Below are positions 17,059 to 26,469 of a DNA stretch of 64,000 nt, piece by piece; within the stretch, counting starts at the first letter, position 1; every line of letters starts with the position of its first letter. Origin of the DNA: Desulfuromonas versatilis (GTDB lineage: Bacteria > Desulfobacterota > Desulfuromonadia > Desulfuromonadales > NIT-T3); NCBI RefSeq assembly GCF_019704135.1, contig NZ_AP024355.1, positions 2,722,001 to 2,786,000 on the forward strand, in the 5' to 3' direction. Under the pieces are notes generated by a model. The model was not told the origin of the DNA. It saw only the letters and a list, made by a program, of their open reading frames with translations, and did no database searches. A program made the position numbers and the translations under genes.

Positions 17059-17754
17059 TCAGACTTCCTCTTTTTCGTACACTTTGACCAGGCCGCGCAG
17101 CCTCTCCTGCTCTTCGGTGAGTTGGCGGACCTTGCGCTCCAGGGCGCGGATCTGATCGAAAAGACAGGAGATCGCCTTGGCTTCGGGGTCGGGGAGTTGA
17201 CCGTGCTCCAGGTCGGCTTTGGGTTCGTCCACCTTCTTGCCCCCGGCCAGAACAACGCGGCCGGGAACCCCGACCACCGTCGAGTTGGGAGGCACCTCTT
17301 TGACCACCACCGAGTTCGAGCCGACCTTGCTGTCGTCGCCCACCGTGAAGGGGCCAAGGATTTTTGCACCCGAACCGACCACCACGTTGTTGCCCAGGGT
17401 GGGATGGCGCTTTTCCTTGGCCCAGGAGGTGCCGCCGAGGGTCACCCCGTGATACAGGGTGCAGTTGTCACCGATCTCGGCCGTCTCCCCGATCACCACC
17501 CCCATACCGTGGTCAATGAAAAATCCCTTGCCGATTTTGGCGCCGGGATGAATTTCGATGCCGGTGAAAAAGCGCCCGAGGTGAGAGACGAACCGCCCCG
17601 GGAAAAAAAGCTTGCGTTGCCAGAGAAAATGGGCCGCGCGGTGAAACAGAACGGCATGAAACCCCGGGTAGCAGAAGATGATTTCGAAGACGCTGCGCAC
17701 CGCAGGGTCCCGCTCGAAGACCACCCTGAAATCTTCTTTCAACGTCTGAAACAC
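17059..17754 (-). CDS. cysE: Serine O-acetyltransferase
   Basis: 231 residues. Makes O-acetylserine, the precursor of cysteine. Left-handed beta-helix hexapeptides run through the middle ([52 protein letters not shown]), with the active-site His in IDHG and YHG. The short N-terminus is the EpsC/low-molecular-weight form. A predicted coiled coil at the C-terminus ([19 protein letters not shown]) is unusual. First gene of the sulfur operon, so cysteine supply is co-regulated with cluster assembly. Confidence 0.94.
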   Translation of the reverse strand: MFQTLKEDFRVVFERDPAVRSVFEIIFCYPGFHAVLFHRAAHFLWQRKLFFPGRFVSHLGRFFTGIEIHPGAKIGKGFFIDHGMGVVIGETAEIGDNCTLYHGVTLGGTSWAKEKRHPTLGNNVVVGSGAKILGPFTVGDDSKVGSNSVVVKEVPPNSTVVGVPGRVVLAGGKKVDEPKADLEHGQLPDPEAKAISCLFDQIRALERKVRQLTEEQERLRGLVKVYEKEEV

Positions 17755-17862
17755 GCCATTTCTCCTTTATCCACGGATAACAAAAGCCGGAAACGCCAGG
17801 TCTGACCCGGCACATGCCACACAGCAGTCCGCCTGCCCCGCTGAATTTTCATAACCGATAAC

Positions 17863-17887
17863 ATACCTGAGCAAAACTGTCAATTAT
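17863..17887 (-). promoter_or_regulatory. IscR-like operator over the cysE promoter
   Basis: On the plus strand the left half reads ATACCTGA and the right half TGTCAATTAT around an A-rich centre, matching most positions of the 25-bp IscR type 1 palindrome. On the minus strand the right half contains a perfect -35 TTGACA (17878-17883); the -10 is weak (TATCGG after 17 bp). This fits autorepression of the cysE-iscR-nifSU run. Confidence 0.6.
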
Positions 17888-17956
17888 TTTGGCGAGAGAT
17901 GGCTGCACTGGAAAGCCCACGGCTGGAAATGCGCTGCCAGGCCAGGGGAAAGCGCT

Positions 17957-20008
17957 TCAGGAGCCTTGCTTGGGGAGGGTGAAGAAGAATCGGGTGCCAC
18001 GGCCGACGGTGCTTTCGGCCCAGATCCTTCCGCCGTGGGCGTCGATGATTTTTTTGCAGATCGACAGCCCCAGGCCGGATCCGCGGCGGGCCTCGTCCCG
18101 ATAGAGCTGGGAGAATGGCTCGAACAGCCTGGACATCAGGTGCGCCGGGATCCCCGCTCCGCTGTCCTCCACCATCACCCGCGCCTCTGTCGGCAGGTCG
18201 TGGAGGACCACCCGAATCCGGCCCCCGGGGCGGGTGAACTTGACGGCATTGCCCACCAGGTTGACGATGACCCGGTGCAGGCACTCGGTGTCGAACAGGG
18301 CGGAGCAGCGCTCGGGGACCGAGACCTCGAACTGCAGGTCCTGGGCGGCGGCGAGCGCCGGCATGTCCCGGCAGGCCTCGCGCAGCGCGCCGCAGAGATC
18401 ATGCTGGGCGATTTCGAGGACCATCTTGCCCGCCTCGAACCGCGAGAGGTCCAGGATGTTGTTGACCAGTTCGACCAGCCGGTCGCTGCTGGCCAGGGCG
18501 GCTTCGAGAAATTCCTTCTGCTCCCCGGTCAGGTTGTCGGTACCCACCTCCTGCAACAGCGAGCAATAGCCGCTAAGGATGGTGACGGGGACCTTGAGGT
18601 CGTGAACCGCCGCATTGAGATATTCGGCCCGTTCCCGCTCGGCCAGGCGGAGTTTTTCGTTGACCTGCTGCAGGTCGGCGCGGGCGTCCCGTAGCTCCTG
18701 CTCCAGGCGCCGCTTTTCGGTGACCTCGCGAATGGCCGCCACCCGCAGTTCGCCGCGGATCGCTTGCCTGCTGAGACTCAACGAGAGCAGGCGCTGCTGG
18801 CCTCGGGCCGTGCGGACCGCCACATCGAACCGGGCGTTGGGGAGCACGTCCTCGGCGTCCTGTTTCTGCCAGGTCAGTACCCGGCGCAGCGACTTTTTGT
18901 CCAGGACCGAGGCGAGGTTGAACCCCGGCAGCCGGTCCCGGGGCACATCGAGGATCTCAAGGGCTGCCCGATTGGCGAAGACGGCTTCGGCGGCCGGGTT
19001 GAAGGCGATCAGCCCCTCCGAGGCGCACTCGAACAGCTGCTCGTAGATATCCTTGACCGAGAGTTCCTCCTCCACCTGGCGCTTGGCGCTGCGCAGCAAT
19101 TCCGACTCTTCCCGGAGCTGGCGAAACTGCTGCGCGTTGCGCAGTGCGTTGGCCGAGGCATCGATGATCTTCTGGCACAGATTTAGCTCGTGGCCGGAAA
19201 AATCCCCCCGCGTCCCCTGCAACCGGGCCACCAGGGCTCCGGCCACCCGCCTTGCGCAGCGAACCGGAAAAGCCAGGGTGGTTTCCTTCTCCGACCCGCC
19301 GCCCCCTCTGCCACCGCCCCCCGGCTGAGGTGCCCCCTCACCTTCGACAACCAGTGCCTTTCCCGTTTCGATGACCTTCCGGATGGTCGGCGAGTGGTCG
19401 AGAAAAATCCGCAGACCCGCAAGGTTCGGATCATCGCTGGTGGAAAGTACGTAGCCGCCGCGACCGTCCTCCTGGACAAGGGCGGTGGTGCCCCCGTCGA
19501 CCCCCTCCAGCAGTTGGGTTATCTTGCCGGAGACCTGGCGCAGGATGTCGCTGGTTTCAATCGAGGCGCTGACGCTGCTGGCGACATCGAGCATGGCCTC
19601 GTAATCCCTGGCCTTGCGGTCAAGGGTTTCAAGGGCCCGGCATTTCAGCAGCCCCCCCTGGATGCGGGCCACCAGTTCGGAGCCGTCCAGCGGTTTGGCG
19701 AGATAATCATCGGCCCCGGCCTGAAAGGGGTTGACCGAGGCTTCCAGGTCACTGCGGGCGGTCATCAGCAGGATCAGGGTGTATTTGAATTCGGGAAGGA
19801 CACGCAGCCTTCGGCAGACATCCAGGCCGTTCAGACCGGGCATGACCAGGTCGAGGAGGATCACCTCGGGGTGATGGGTCCGGGCCAGGCTCAGGGCCTG
19901 CTCGCCGTCGCCGGCCTCGAGGGTGGCATAGTCGAACCCCTGAAGCAGATCCTTCAGGACCTGGCGGATGAAGCGGTCATCATCGGCGATAAGGATAGTG
20001 GGCTGCAA
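17957..20008 (-). CDS. Hybrid sensor kinase: REC-GAF-PAS-HisKA-HATPase
   Basis: 683 residues. An N-terminal REC domain (Asp53, VILLDLVMPGL) precedes a GAF-like domain (about 140-310), a PAS domain (about 330-440), a coiled coil, and the kinase core with H-box VHDLKVPVTIL, N-box NLVGNAVKF and G-box SGLGLSI. The receiver is at the front, so this is a response regulator with kinase output that likely relays phosphate. A glycine run (GGGGRGGGG) interrupts the GAF domain. The start is TTG at 20008 with GGAGGGG upstream. Possibly sigma-54 driven. Confidence 0.9.
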   Translation of the reverse strand: MQPTILIADDDRFIRQVLKDLLQGFDYATLEAGDGEQALSLARTHHPEVILLDLVMPGLNGLDVCRRLRVLPEFKYTLILLMTARSDLEASVNPFQAGADDYLAKPLDGSELVARIQGGLLKCRALETLDRKARDYEAMLDVASSVSASIETSDILRQVSGKITQLLEGVDGGTTALVQEDGRGGYVLSTSDDPNLAGLRIFLDHSPTIRKVIETGKALVVEGEGAPQPGGGGRGGGGSEKETTLAFPVRCARRVAGALVARLQGTRGDFSGHELNLCQKIIDASANALRNAQQFRQLREESELLRSAKRQVEEELSVKDIYEQLFECASEGLIAFNPAAEAVFANRAALEILDVPRDRLPGFNLASVLDKKSLRRVLTWQKQDAEDVLPNARFDVAVRTARGQQRLLSLSLSRQAIRGELRVAAIREVTEKRRLEQELRDARADLQQVNEKLRLAERERAEYLNAAVHDLKVPVTILSGYCSLLQEVGTDNLTGEQKEFLEAALASSDRLVELVNNILDLSRFEAGKMVLEIAQHDLCGALREACRDMPALAAAQDLQFEVSVPERCSALFDTECLHRVIVNLVGNAVKFTRPGGRIRVVLHDLPTEARVMVEDSGAGIPAHLMSRLFEPFSQLYRDEARRGSGLGLSICKKIIDAHGGRIWAESTVGRGTRFFFTLPKQGS

Positions 20009-20062
20009 GCGGATCCCCTCCGGGGGGTGCGACAGTGATCATGACATTAAACATCTCAAAGT

Positions 20063-20078
20063 AGCATAGATCGTGCCG
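20063..20078 (-). promoter_or_regulatory. Sigma-54-type promoter of the hybrid kinase
   Basis: On the minus strand CGGCAC, five bases, ATGCT: the GG and GC pairs have the canonical 10-base gap. The expected start is about 43 bases before the TTG start codon. Confidence 0.45.
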
Positions 20079-20117
20079 AAAATGGAGATATTTCGCAGAA
20101 CCCGCGACAGCTGAACA

Positions 20118-20147
20118 AAAAAACGCCTCCCCACTGCCGGAAGCGTT
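20118..20147 (-). terminator. Rho-independent terminator (minus strand)
   Basis: On the minus strand CGCTTCC and GGAGGCG pair (one G-T), followed by seven T residues. It lies just after the small DUF2007-like gene and separates it from the hybrid kinase. Confidence 0.65.
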
Positions 20148-20179
20148 GATCGAAATGAAGTGCTAGGGAGCCTCTCCCC

Positions 20180-20374
20180 TCAATGGCGCGTGGCCTGGCC
20201 CAGCAGTTCCTCGGCCCGGGGCAGGTCTTCCTCGGCTACATGGATCTGCTGAGGGCCGATGCCGCGAACCGGTTCGGGCCGCAGGGTGTACTCGATGGCC
20301 CCCTTGCGCAATATGGCCTCGACCCGGGAAAGGTCCCGGCTGTCCTTGGGATCGTAAAACAGCACCATGGTCAT
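20180..20374 (-). CDS. Small DUF2007-like protein
   Basis: 64 residues (FYDPKDSRDLSRVEAILRKG, then IEYTLRP, PQQIHVAEEDLPRAEELLG). The alternating beta-alpha-beta pattern and the closing EEDLPRAEELL resemble DUF2007, a small domain with a ferredoxin-like fold proposed to signal or bind metabolites. GGGGG lies before the start. Downstream of ilvA in the same direction; the function is unknown. Confidence 0.7.
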   Translation of the reverse strand: MTMVLFYDPKDSRDLSRVEAILRKGAIEYTLRPEPVRGIGPQQIHVAEEDLPRAEELLGQATRH

Positions 20375-20434
20375 ACCCCCTTTCTCTGGCTCACCCGATG
20401 GATTGCATAACTATTTTACCACCGGAAAGCCCAA

Positions 20435-21943
20435 TTACAGAAAGAGCCGATAGGCGCTGTTTTCCGTTTCCTCCACGTAACGATAGCCCAGGTTCTCCAG
20501 AAACTCCTTTAACTTTCCCTCTTCCCCCGGCGGGATCTCCAGGCCGATCAGCACCCGCCCGAAATCCCCCCCCTGGGTGCGGTAGTGAAACAGCGAAATA
20601 TTCCAGTCCTGCCCCATGGCGCTGAGAAACTTCACCAGGGCCCCGGGGCGCTCGGGGAACCAGAAGCGGTAGAGAACTTCGCTGAAGGCCTCGGCGGAGC
20701 GGCCTCCGACCATGTAGCGGATGTGGGTCTTGGCCAGGTCGTTGTCGGTGAGATCGATGTTCTGAAACCCGTGCCCGGTCAGCTGTCGGCCGAAGGCCTG
20801 CCGCTCCTCGGCGTCACGGATGGAGATGCCGACAAAGATATGGGCCTCGCTGCGGCTGGAGAGCCGGTAGTTGAACTCGGTGACGTTGCGGCCGTCGCCG
20901 AGTTCGGCGCAGAAGCGCCGCAGCGCCCCGGGTTTTTCCGGAATGGTCACGGCGAACAGCGCCTCCTGCTTTTCGCCGATCATGGTCCGCTCGGCGACGT
21001 AGCGCAGCCGCTCGAAGTTCATGTTGGCCCCCGAGTTGACCGCAACCAGGGTCTGCCCGGCGACCTTGCGCTCGCGCACGTATTTTTTCAGCCCCGCCAC
21101 CCCCAGCGCGCCGGCCGGTTCGACGATGGAGCGGGTAGCCTGATAGACGCTCTTGATCGCCCCGCAGATCTCGTCGGTGTCGACCCGGATGATCTCGTCG
21201 ACGAAGCGCCGGCACATGTCGAAGGTCAGCTTGCCGATCTCGCGCACCGCCACCCCGTCGGCGAAAATGCCCACCGAATCGAGCGACACCCTTCGGCCCT
21301 GCTCCAGCGAGCGCGCCATGGCGTCGCTGTCCACCGGCTCAACCCCGACCACCCGCACCTCGGGGCACAGGGCCTTGAGGTAGGCCGCCACGCCGGCGAT
21401 CAGCCCACCGCCGCCGACGGGCAGGAACACGGCATCCAACTTTCCGGCGCTCTGGCGCAGCAGTTCGTCGGCCACCGTCCCCTGCCCGGCGATGACCAGC
21501 TCGTCGTCGAAGGGATGGATAAAGGTCATCCCGGTCTGCTCGACCAGCCGATCGCAGTGGTCCTGGGCCTCGGAATAGCTGTCGCCGTGCAGGATCACCT
21601 CACCGCCCAGGGCCCTTACTGCATCGACCTTGATCTGCGGCGTGGTGGCGGGCATCACGATGACCGCCCGGATGCCCATGCGGCGGGCCGAAAAGGCCAC
21701 CCCTTGGGCGTGGTTGCCGGCCGAGGCGGCAATCACCCCGTTTGCCTTCTCCTGTTCGGAGAGATGGGCCACCTTGTTGTAGGCGCCCCTCAGCTTGAAG
21801 GAGAAGACCGGCTGCAGGTCCTCGCGCTTGAGCAGCACGCGATTGCCCAGCTTGGCCGAGAGGGCCGGGGCTTCCTCGAGGGGCGTCTCCATCGCGGCCT
21901 CGTAGACCCGGGAGGTCAGGATCATCTTGAGCATCTTCTGCAT
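20435..21943 (-). CDS. ilvA: Threonine ammonia-lyase, biosynthetic
   Basis: 502 residues. Turns threonine into 2-oxobutanoate, the first step of isoleucine synthesis. PLP Lys in SFKLRGAYNK, glycine loop PVGGGGLIAG and ASAGNHAQGVA in the catalytic domain. Two C-terminal ACT-like domains (VTIPEKPGALRRFCAEL and FWFPERPGALVKFLSAMG) show the feedback-regulated long form. The start at 21943 matches where E. coli IlvA begins its core (VYEAA); a GTG at 21988 would add 15 residues. Neither has a strong ribosome site. Confidence 0.94.
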   Translation of the reverse strand: MQKMLKMILTSRVYEAAMETPLEEAPALSAKLGNRVLLKREDLQPVFSFKLRGAYNKVAHLSEQEKANGVIAASAGNHAQGVAFSARRMGIRAVIVMPATTPQIKVDAVRALGGEVILHGDSYSEAQDHCDRLVEQTGMTFIHPFDDELVIAGQGTVADELLRQSAGKLDAVFLPVGGGGLIAGVAAYLKALCPEVRVVGVEPVDSDAMARSLEQGRRVSLDSVGIFADGVAVREIGKLTFDMCRRFVDEIIRVDTDEICGAIKSVYQATRSIVEPAGALGVAGLKKYVRERKVAGQTLVAVNSGANMNFERLRYVAERTMIGEKQEALFAVTIPEKPGALRRFCAELGDGRNVTEFNYRLSSRSEAHIFVGISIRDAEERQAFGRQLTGHGFQNIDLTDNDLAKTHIRYMVGGRSAEAFSEVLYRFWFPERPGALVKFLSAMGQDWNISLFHYRTQGGDFGRVLIGLEIPPGEEGKLKEFLENLGYRYVEETENSAYRLFL

Positions 21944-22102
21944 GGCGAAACCATTGGGTGAGGGTAAAGTCGACGATACAACGGCCACCGGGGGCGAGGC
22001 CTTTCGCCCACCTTTCCTAGCACAACTGGGCCGTCTCCGCCACCAATTTTCCGCGAGTCCCGCACCCGCCCCATACCCCTGTGAGATTAACCATTTTTGA
22101 GC

Positions 22103-22132
22103 TTTTCAAGTGTATACAATTTGTTTATACTT
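22103..22132 (+). promoter_or_regulatory. Fumarase promoter with overlapping palindrome
   Basis: TTTTCA (22103-22108), 17 bp, TATACT (22126-22131). The spacer and -10 lie within an imperfect palindrome of two 10-bp arms, AAGTGTATAC (22108-22117) and GTTTATACTT (22123-22132), matching at 8 of 10 positions around a 5-bp centre. A GntR-like or other dimeric repressor could bind here; the regulator is not identified. Confidence 0.45.
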
Positions 22133-22200
22133 GGCCGGATACAGAATCTCGCGGCCTTGCGCCGCTGCCATACCACATTCCATCACAAGGAGAGAGAGAC

Positions 22201-23817
22201 ATGCCGGAATTCAAGTACCAGGATCCGTTCCCGCTGGGCAAGGACCAGACCAAGTACCGTCGGCTGGAGGGCTCCGAGAAGTTCGTTTCCGTCGCCAATT
22301 TCGATGGCAAGGAAGTGCTCAAGGTTGATCCCGAGGGGCTGACCACCCTGGCCAACCAGGCCTTCCGCGACGTCTCCTTCTTGCTGCGCCCCGAGCACAA
22401 CGAGCAGGTCGCCAAGATCCTCTCCGACCCCGAAGCGACCATGAACGACAAGGGTGTGGCCATCGCCTTTTTGCGCAACGCCGAAGTTGCCGCCAAGTTC
22501 GAGCTGCCGACTTGCCAGGACACCGGTACCGCCACCATCGTCGGCAAGAAGGGCCAGCAGGTCTGGACCGGCGTCAAGGACGAGGAGTTTCTCTCCAAGG
22601 GGGTCTACAAGACCTACACCGAGGAGAACCTGCGCTATTCCCAGACCATCCCCCTCGACATGTACAAGGAGACCAACTCGGGCACCAACCTGCCGGCGCA
22701 GATCGACCTCTACGCCAGCGAGGGGATGGAATACAAATTCCTGTTCGTCACCAAGGGCGGCGGCTCGGCCAACAAGACCTATCTGTTCCAGGAAACCAAG
22801 GCCCTGCTCAACCCCGAGAGCCTGGAAAAATTCCTGGTCGCCAAGATGAAGACCCTGGGCACCGCGGCCTGCCCCCCCTATCACCTGGCCTTCGCGGTCG
22901 GCGGCACCAGCGCCGAAACCTGCCTGAAGACCGTCAAGATGGCCAGCACCAAGTACTATGACGCCCTGCCCACCACCGGCAACGAGGGCGGCCAGGCCTT
23001 CCGCGACCTGGAGCTGGAGGAGAAGCTGCTCAAGGCCGCGCAGGCAAGCGGCATCGGCGCCCAGTTCGGCGGCAAGTACTTCGCCCACGACGTACGCGTC
23101 ATCCGTCTCCCCCGCCACGGCGCCTCCTGCCCGGTCGGCATGGGGGTCTCCTGCTCGGCGGACCGCAACATCAAGGCCAAGATCAACAAGGAGGGGCTCT
23201 GGATCGAGGAACTCGACCGCAACCCCGGCCGCCTGATCCCCGAGGCCTACCGCCGCAAGCACGAACACGGCGTGCGCGTCGACCTCAACCAACCGATGGC
23301 CAAAATCCTCGCCGAACTGACCAAGCACCCGGTCGCCACCCCGCTGCTGCTTACCGGCACCATCGTGGTCGGCCGCGACATCGCCCACGCCAAGTTCAAA
23401 GAGATCCTCGACAGCGGCAAGCCGCTGCCCGATTACCTGAAGAACCACCCGATCTACTACGCCGGCCCGGCCAAGACCCCCAAGGGCAAGCCCTCGGGCT
23501 CCTTCGGCCCCACCACCGCCGGTCGCATGGACTCCTACGTCGACCTGCTGCAGGCCAACGGCGGCTCCATGGTCATGATCGCCAAGGGCAACCGCAGCCA
23601 GCAGGTCACCGACGCCTGCAAGAAGCACGGCGGCTTCTACCTCGGCTCCATCGGCGGCCCCGCCGCCCTGCTGGCCGAAGAGAACATCAAGAAGGTCGAG
23701 TGCATCGACTTCCCCGAGCTGGGCATGGAAGCGGTCTGGAAGATCGAAGTCGTCGACTTCCCCGCCTTCATCCTGGTGGATGATAAGGGCAACGACTTCT
23801 TCAAGGGCCTGATGTAA
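22201..23817 (+). CDS. Fumarate hydratase, class I (Fe-S)
   Basis: 538 residues, the length of single-chain FumA/FumB. Interconverts fumarate and malate with an oxygen-sensitive [4Fe-4S] cluster. Cluster Cys are seen in LPTCQDTGT and in [20 protein letters not shown]; the C-terminal beta domain includes [11 protein letters not shown] and [11 protein letters not shown]. The ATG at 22201 has AAGGAGAGAG before it; an upstream in-frame start would run through the promoter and was rejected. Monocistronic between its promoter and terminator. Confidence 0.95.
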   Translation: MPEFKYQDPFPLGKDQTKYRRLEGSEKFVSVANFDGKEVLKVDPEGLTTLANQAFRDVSFLLRPEHNEQVAKILSDPEATMNDKGVAIAFLRNAEVAAKFELPTCQDTGTATIVGKKGQQVWTGVKDEEFLSKGVYKTYTEENLRYSQTIPLDMYKETNSGTNLPAQIDLYASEGMEYKFLFVTKGGGSANKTYLFQETKALLNPESLEKFLVAKMKTLGTAACPPYHLAFAVGGTSAETCLKTVKMASTKYYDALPTTGNEGGQAFRDLELEEKLLKAAQASGIGAQFGGKYFAHDVRVIRLPRHGASCPVGMGVSCSADRNIKAKINKEGLWIEELDRNPGRLIPEAYRRKHEHGVRVDLNQPMAKILAELTKHPVATPLLLTGTIVVGRDIAHAKFKEILDSGKPLPDYLKNHPIYYAGPAKTPKGKPSGSFGPTTAGRMDSYVDLLQANGGSMVMIAKGNRSQQVTDACKKHGGFYLGSIGGPAALLAEENIKKVECIDFPELGMEAVWKIEVVDFPAFILVDDKGNDFFKGLM

Positions 23818-23890
23818 GCCGAACGACAGGGCCGTATCCCGCAGGGAGCACACGGCCCTTATCCTGCAAATAGCTAAAGCACAAAACAGC

Positions 23891-23943
23891 AAGAGCCTCC
23901 CGGCCTTATTGATTGGGAGGCTCTTCTTGTTTTATGGCGCGAA
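23891..23943 (+). terminator. Terminator after the fumarase gene
   Basis: AAGAGCCTCCC (23891-23901) pairs with GGGAGGCTCTT (23925-23935), then CTTGTTTT. A weaker hairpin (AGGGCCGT/ACGGCCCT, 23828-23860) precedes it. Confidence 0.75.
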
Positions 23944-24095
23944 TCGAGGGCTGGATGCATTGCCTTCGGTGTTCCATAATTCCTTAGAAAATCCAGGAAC
24001 CGATTATGAGAGGATTTATAGGAGACAGCTTCTTGTCGTCCTAAGCAGCTCCGAATATGGTCGTTTTTAGGATATGGTCACCCTATCTGCATACA

Positions 24096-24980
24096 TCAGG
24101 TGGCACGCATCTCCTTCATCAACTCGGCAGGACTTTGTCCGAAATACCTTTTGAATTCACGGCTAAACTGGGAGGGGCTTTCATACCCAACCTTGTCGGC
24201 GGCAAGATAGGCTTTCATGTTTTCCTGCACCATGAAATCTCTTGCTTTTGTTAACCTGATTTTCTTCAAATATTGCAGAGGAGAATCGGAAGTGACCTCT
24301 TTAAAAGCACGATGGAAGGCAGAGACACTCATATGGGCCGTCTTGGCCAACTGTTCCACATCGAGCTTCTCTGCATAATCGTTCTGTATACTACTCAAGA
24401 CACGTGCCACCTGGGAAAACGTGTCACTATACATGGCCAGCGAATGGAGCACCGGCGCCTGGGTGCCGCAAAGAGCCCGATAAAGGACTTCCCGCACGAG
24501 AGTTGGTCCTAAAATCTGTGCTTCCTTCACGGACTTCAAGCACTTGACCAGCCTCGTCGTTGCATCCAGCATATCCTCGTCCATGACTGCCGGGCCGACC
24601 CCACGTGGCAATGATCTATCCCCGCCATTACCGATCTCCGTTACAAGATCAATTCGACCGATCAGGTCACGCAACTGCCCAATATCAATATCTATGACGA
24701 GGCCGCGCACTGGTTCCTCAGGACTGGCAAAGGTCTCGTATTCCATCGGCATGGCCACCGAGACCACCAGGTAATGGTTCGCGTCATATCGAAACTTCTC
24801 ACTACCCAAGTAGGCAATCTTATGGCCTTGAATAACGATGCAGATGCTGGGTTTGTAAACCGTCTTTTTCCTGGGGATATATGTTGTCTCTTGAAAAAAA
24901 TGCACTCCGTTGAGCAGGGACGGAGACGGTCCGTCATCTTTCATCGGAAAACTTTGTAGCAGCTCAGCAATCTTGGACAC
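24096..24980 (-). CDS. AraC-family transcriptional regulator
   Basis: 294 residues. N-terminal AraC_N-type sensor (KPSICIVIQGHKIAYLG, YLVVSVAMPMEYETFASPEE) and two C-terminal helix-turn-helices (LAKTAHMSVSAFHRAFKEVT and VGYESPSQFSREFKRYFG). It is divergent from the exported alpha/beta hydrolase gene with about 185 bp between, so that gene is its probable target. The sequence is more AT-rich than the surrounding housekeeping genes, a sign of recent transfer. Confidence 0.92.
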   Translation of the reverse strand: MSKIAELLQSFPMKDDGPSPSLLNGVHFFQETTYIPRKKTVYKPSICIVIQGHKIAYLGSEKFRYDANHYLVVSVAMPMEYETFASPEEPVRGLVIDIDIGQLRDLIGRIDLVTEIGNGGDRSLPRGVGPAVMDEDMLDATTRLVKCLKSVKEAQILGPTLVREVLYRALCGTQAPVLHSLAMYSDTFSQVARVLSSIQNDYAEKLDVEQLAKTAHMSVSAFHRAFKEVTSDSPLQYLKKIRLTKARDFMVQENMKAYLAADKVGYESPSQFSREFKRYFGQSPAELMKEMRAT

Positions 24981-25164
24981 GAAACACCTCCTATCCCAAA
25001 TGTCATTTTAGGCAATACCAATAACGAAAATCCACCTGAAGGTCAATATCCAAGCAGAAATAGGCAAGCTTTTGAGAGAAACAGGTATTCCAGGTCAGCA
25101 CCCGGGACGCTACATTTATTCGCAGAATATTAACAGAGTAAAAAAACGTAAAGGAGAAACGACT

Positions 25165-26256
25165 ATGAAAAAGTGGAAAACCATCGGCTTGATTGCCGCA
25201 ATGATTGGAGCGTTAACCATGGCCAACACCCCTGTGTCAGCAAAAGACCTCTCTCTTGAAACCAAATGGGACAAGACCTTCGACAAGAGCGCCAAGGTTG
25301 ACCACAAGAAGGTCACCTTCAAGAACCGCTATGGCATCATCCTGGCGGCTGACATGTACCAGCCGAAGAATGCCACCGGCAAGTTGGCGGCAATTGCTGT
25401 CAGCGGCCCCTTTGGCGCAGTGAAGGAGCAATCGTCGGGTCTATACGCGCAAGCCATGGCCGAACGCGGCTTCGTCACGCTGGCGTTCGACCCCTCCTAC
25501 ACCGGGGAAAGCAGTGGCGAACCGCGCAACGTCGCCTCGCCGGACATCAACACCGAGGATTTCAGCGCCGCTGTGGATTTCCTTGGCTTGCTGCCGAATG
25601 TTGACCGCAACCGCATTGGCGTCATCGGCATCTGCGGGTTCAGCGGCATGGCACTGACTGCCGCCACCAGCGATTCGCGTATCAAGGCGCTCGCCACGAT
25701 TTCCATGTACGACATGTCCCGCAGCATGAGTCGCGGCTACAAAGACAGCTACACGATGGAGCAACGCCAAAAGGTCATCGACTACCTGAGCCAGCAGCGT
25801 TGGGCAGACGCGGAAAGCGGCGAGAATGCACTCGGCTATCACGAGGTGCCGTTTGACGACAAGGGCAATATCGTGAAGGGGCAGCGCGTGTTGCCTGAAT
25901 CATTGCCCGAAAACCCGAACCCGGTTCTGGTGGCATTCTTCAACTACTACAGGACTTCGCGAGGATTCCATCCGAGGGGCATCAATTCAACGACGGCGTG
26001 GACGGCCACGACCCCGATGTCCTTCTTCAGCTTCCCGATGTACGCGAACATCGAGATGATTTCGCCGCGTCCGATTCTGCTGATCGCAGGGGAAAACGCC
26101 CATTCGCGCTACTACTCCGAGGATGTTTACAAGGCGGCTTCCGATCCCAAAGAATTGCTGATCATGCCAAATGCAGACCATGTCGATCTGTATGACCAAA
26201 TGGATAAGATCCCGTTCGACAAAATCACAGAGTTCTTCGGCACGCATCTAAAGTGA
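25165..26256 (+). CDS. Exported alpha/beta hydrolase with Cys at the nucleophile elbow
   Basis: 363 residues. Signal peptide (KKWKTIGLIAAMIGALTMA, cut after VSA). Dienelactone-hydrolase/S15-like fold: FKNRYGIILAADMYQP, AIAVSGPFGAVKEQ, FVTLAFDPSYTGESSG, then the elbow GVIGICGFSGMAL where Cys stands at the usual Ser position. The catalytic acid is likely in LLIAGENAHSRYYSED and the His in MPNADHVDLYD. Ribosome site AAAGGAG. Expected to be periplasmic and controlled by the divergent AraC protein. Substrate unknown. Confidence 0.87.
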   Translation: MKKWKTIGLIAAMIGALTMANTPVSAKDLSLETKWDKTFDKSAKVDHKKVTFKNRYGIILAADMYQPKNATGKLAAIAVSGPFGAVKEQSSGLYAQAMAERGFVTLAFDPSYTGESSGEPRNVASPDINTEDFSAAVDFLGLLPNVDRNRIGVIGICGFSGMALTAATSDSRIKALATISMYDMSRSMSRGYKDSYTMEQRQKVIDYLSQQRWADAESGENALGYHEVPFDDKGNIVKGQRVLPESLPENPNPVLVAFFNYYRTSRGFHPRGINSTTAWTATTPMSFFSFPMYANIEMISPRPILLIAGENAHSRYYSEDVYKAASDPKELLIMPNADHVDLYDQMDKIPFDKITEFFGTHLK

Positions 26257-26283
26257 CGTGATGGCCCGAGCGGGGATGAGTAC

Positions 26284-26312
26284 AACAGCCCCCGGTTTTG
26301 CCGGGGGCTGTT
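26284..26312 (+). terminator. Hairpin terminator after the hydrolase gene
   Basis: AACAGCCCCCGG and CCGGGGGCTGTT around TTTTG, about 28 bp after the stop. The T tail is poor, so termination strength is uncertain. Confidence 0.6.
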
Positions 26313-26469
26313 CAAGTCAAAGAACAGAAGGAGTCCCGCATTTCGTCTTACTGGATTTTGACAATCCCTGAAATGCCAGACCACAGCTTTCTCACAGGTC
26401 CTCTGCTACAAGAAAGCGTTATCCCCCAATCCCAGGACGTTTGTCACTTTGCCCCACCATCCCCAGCTT

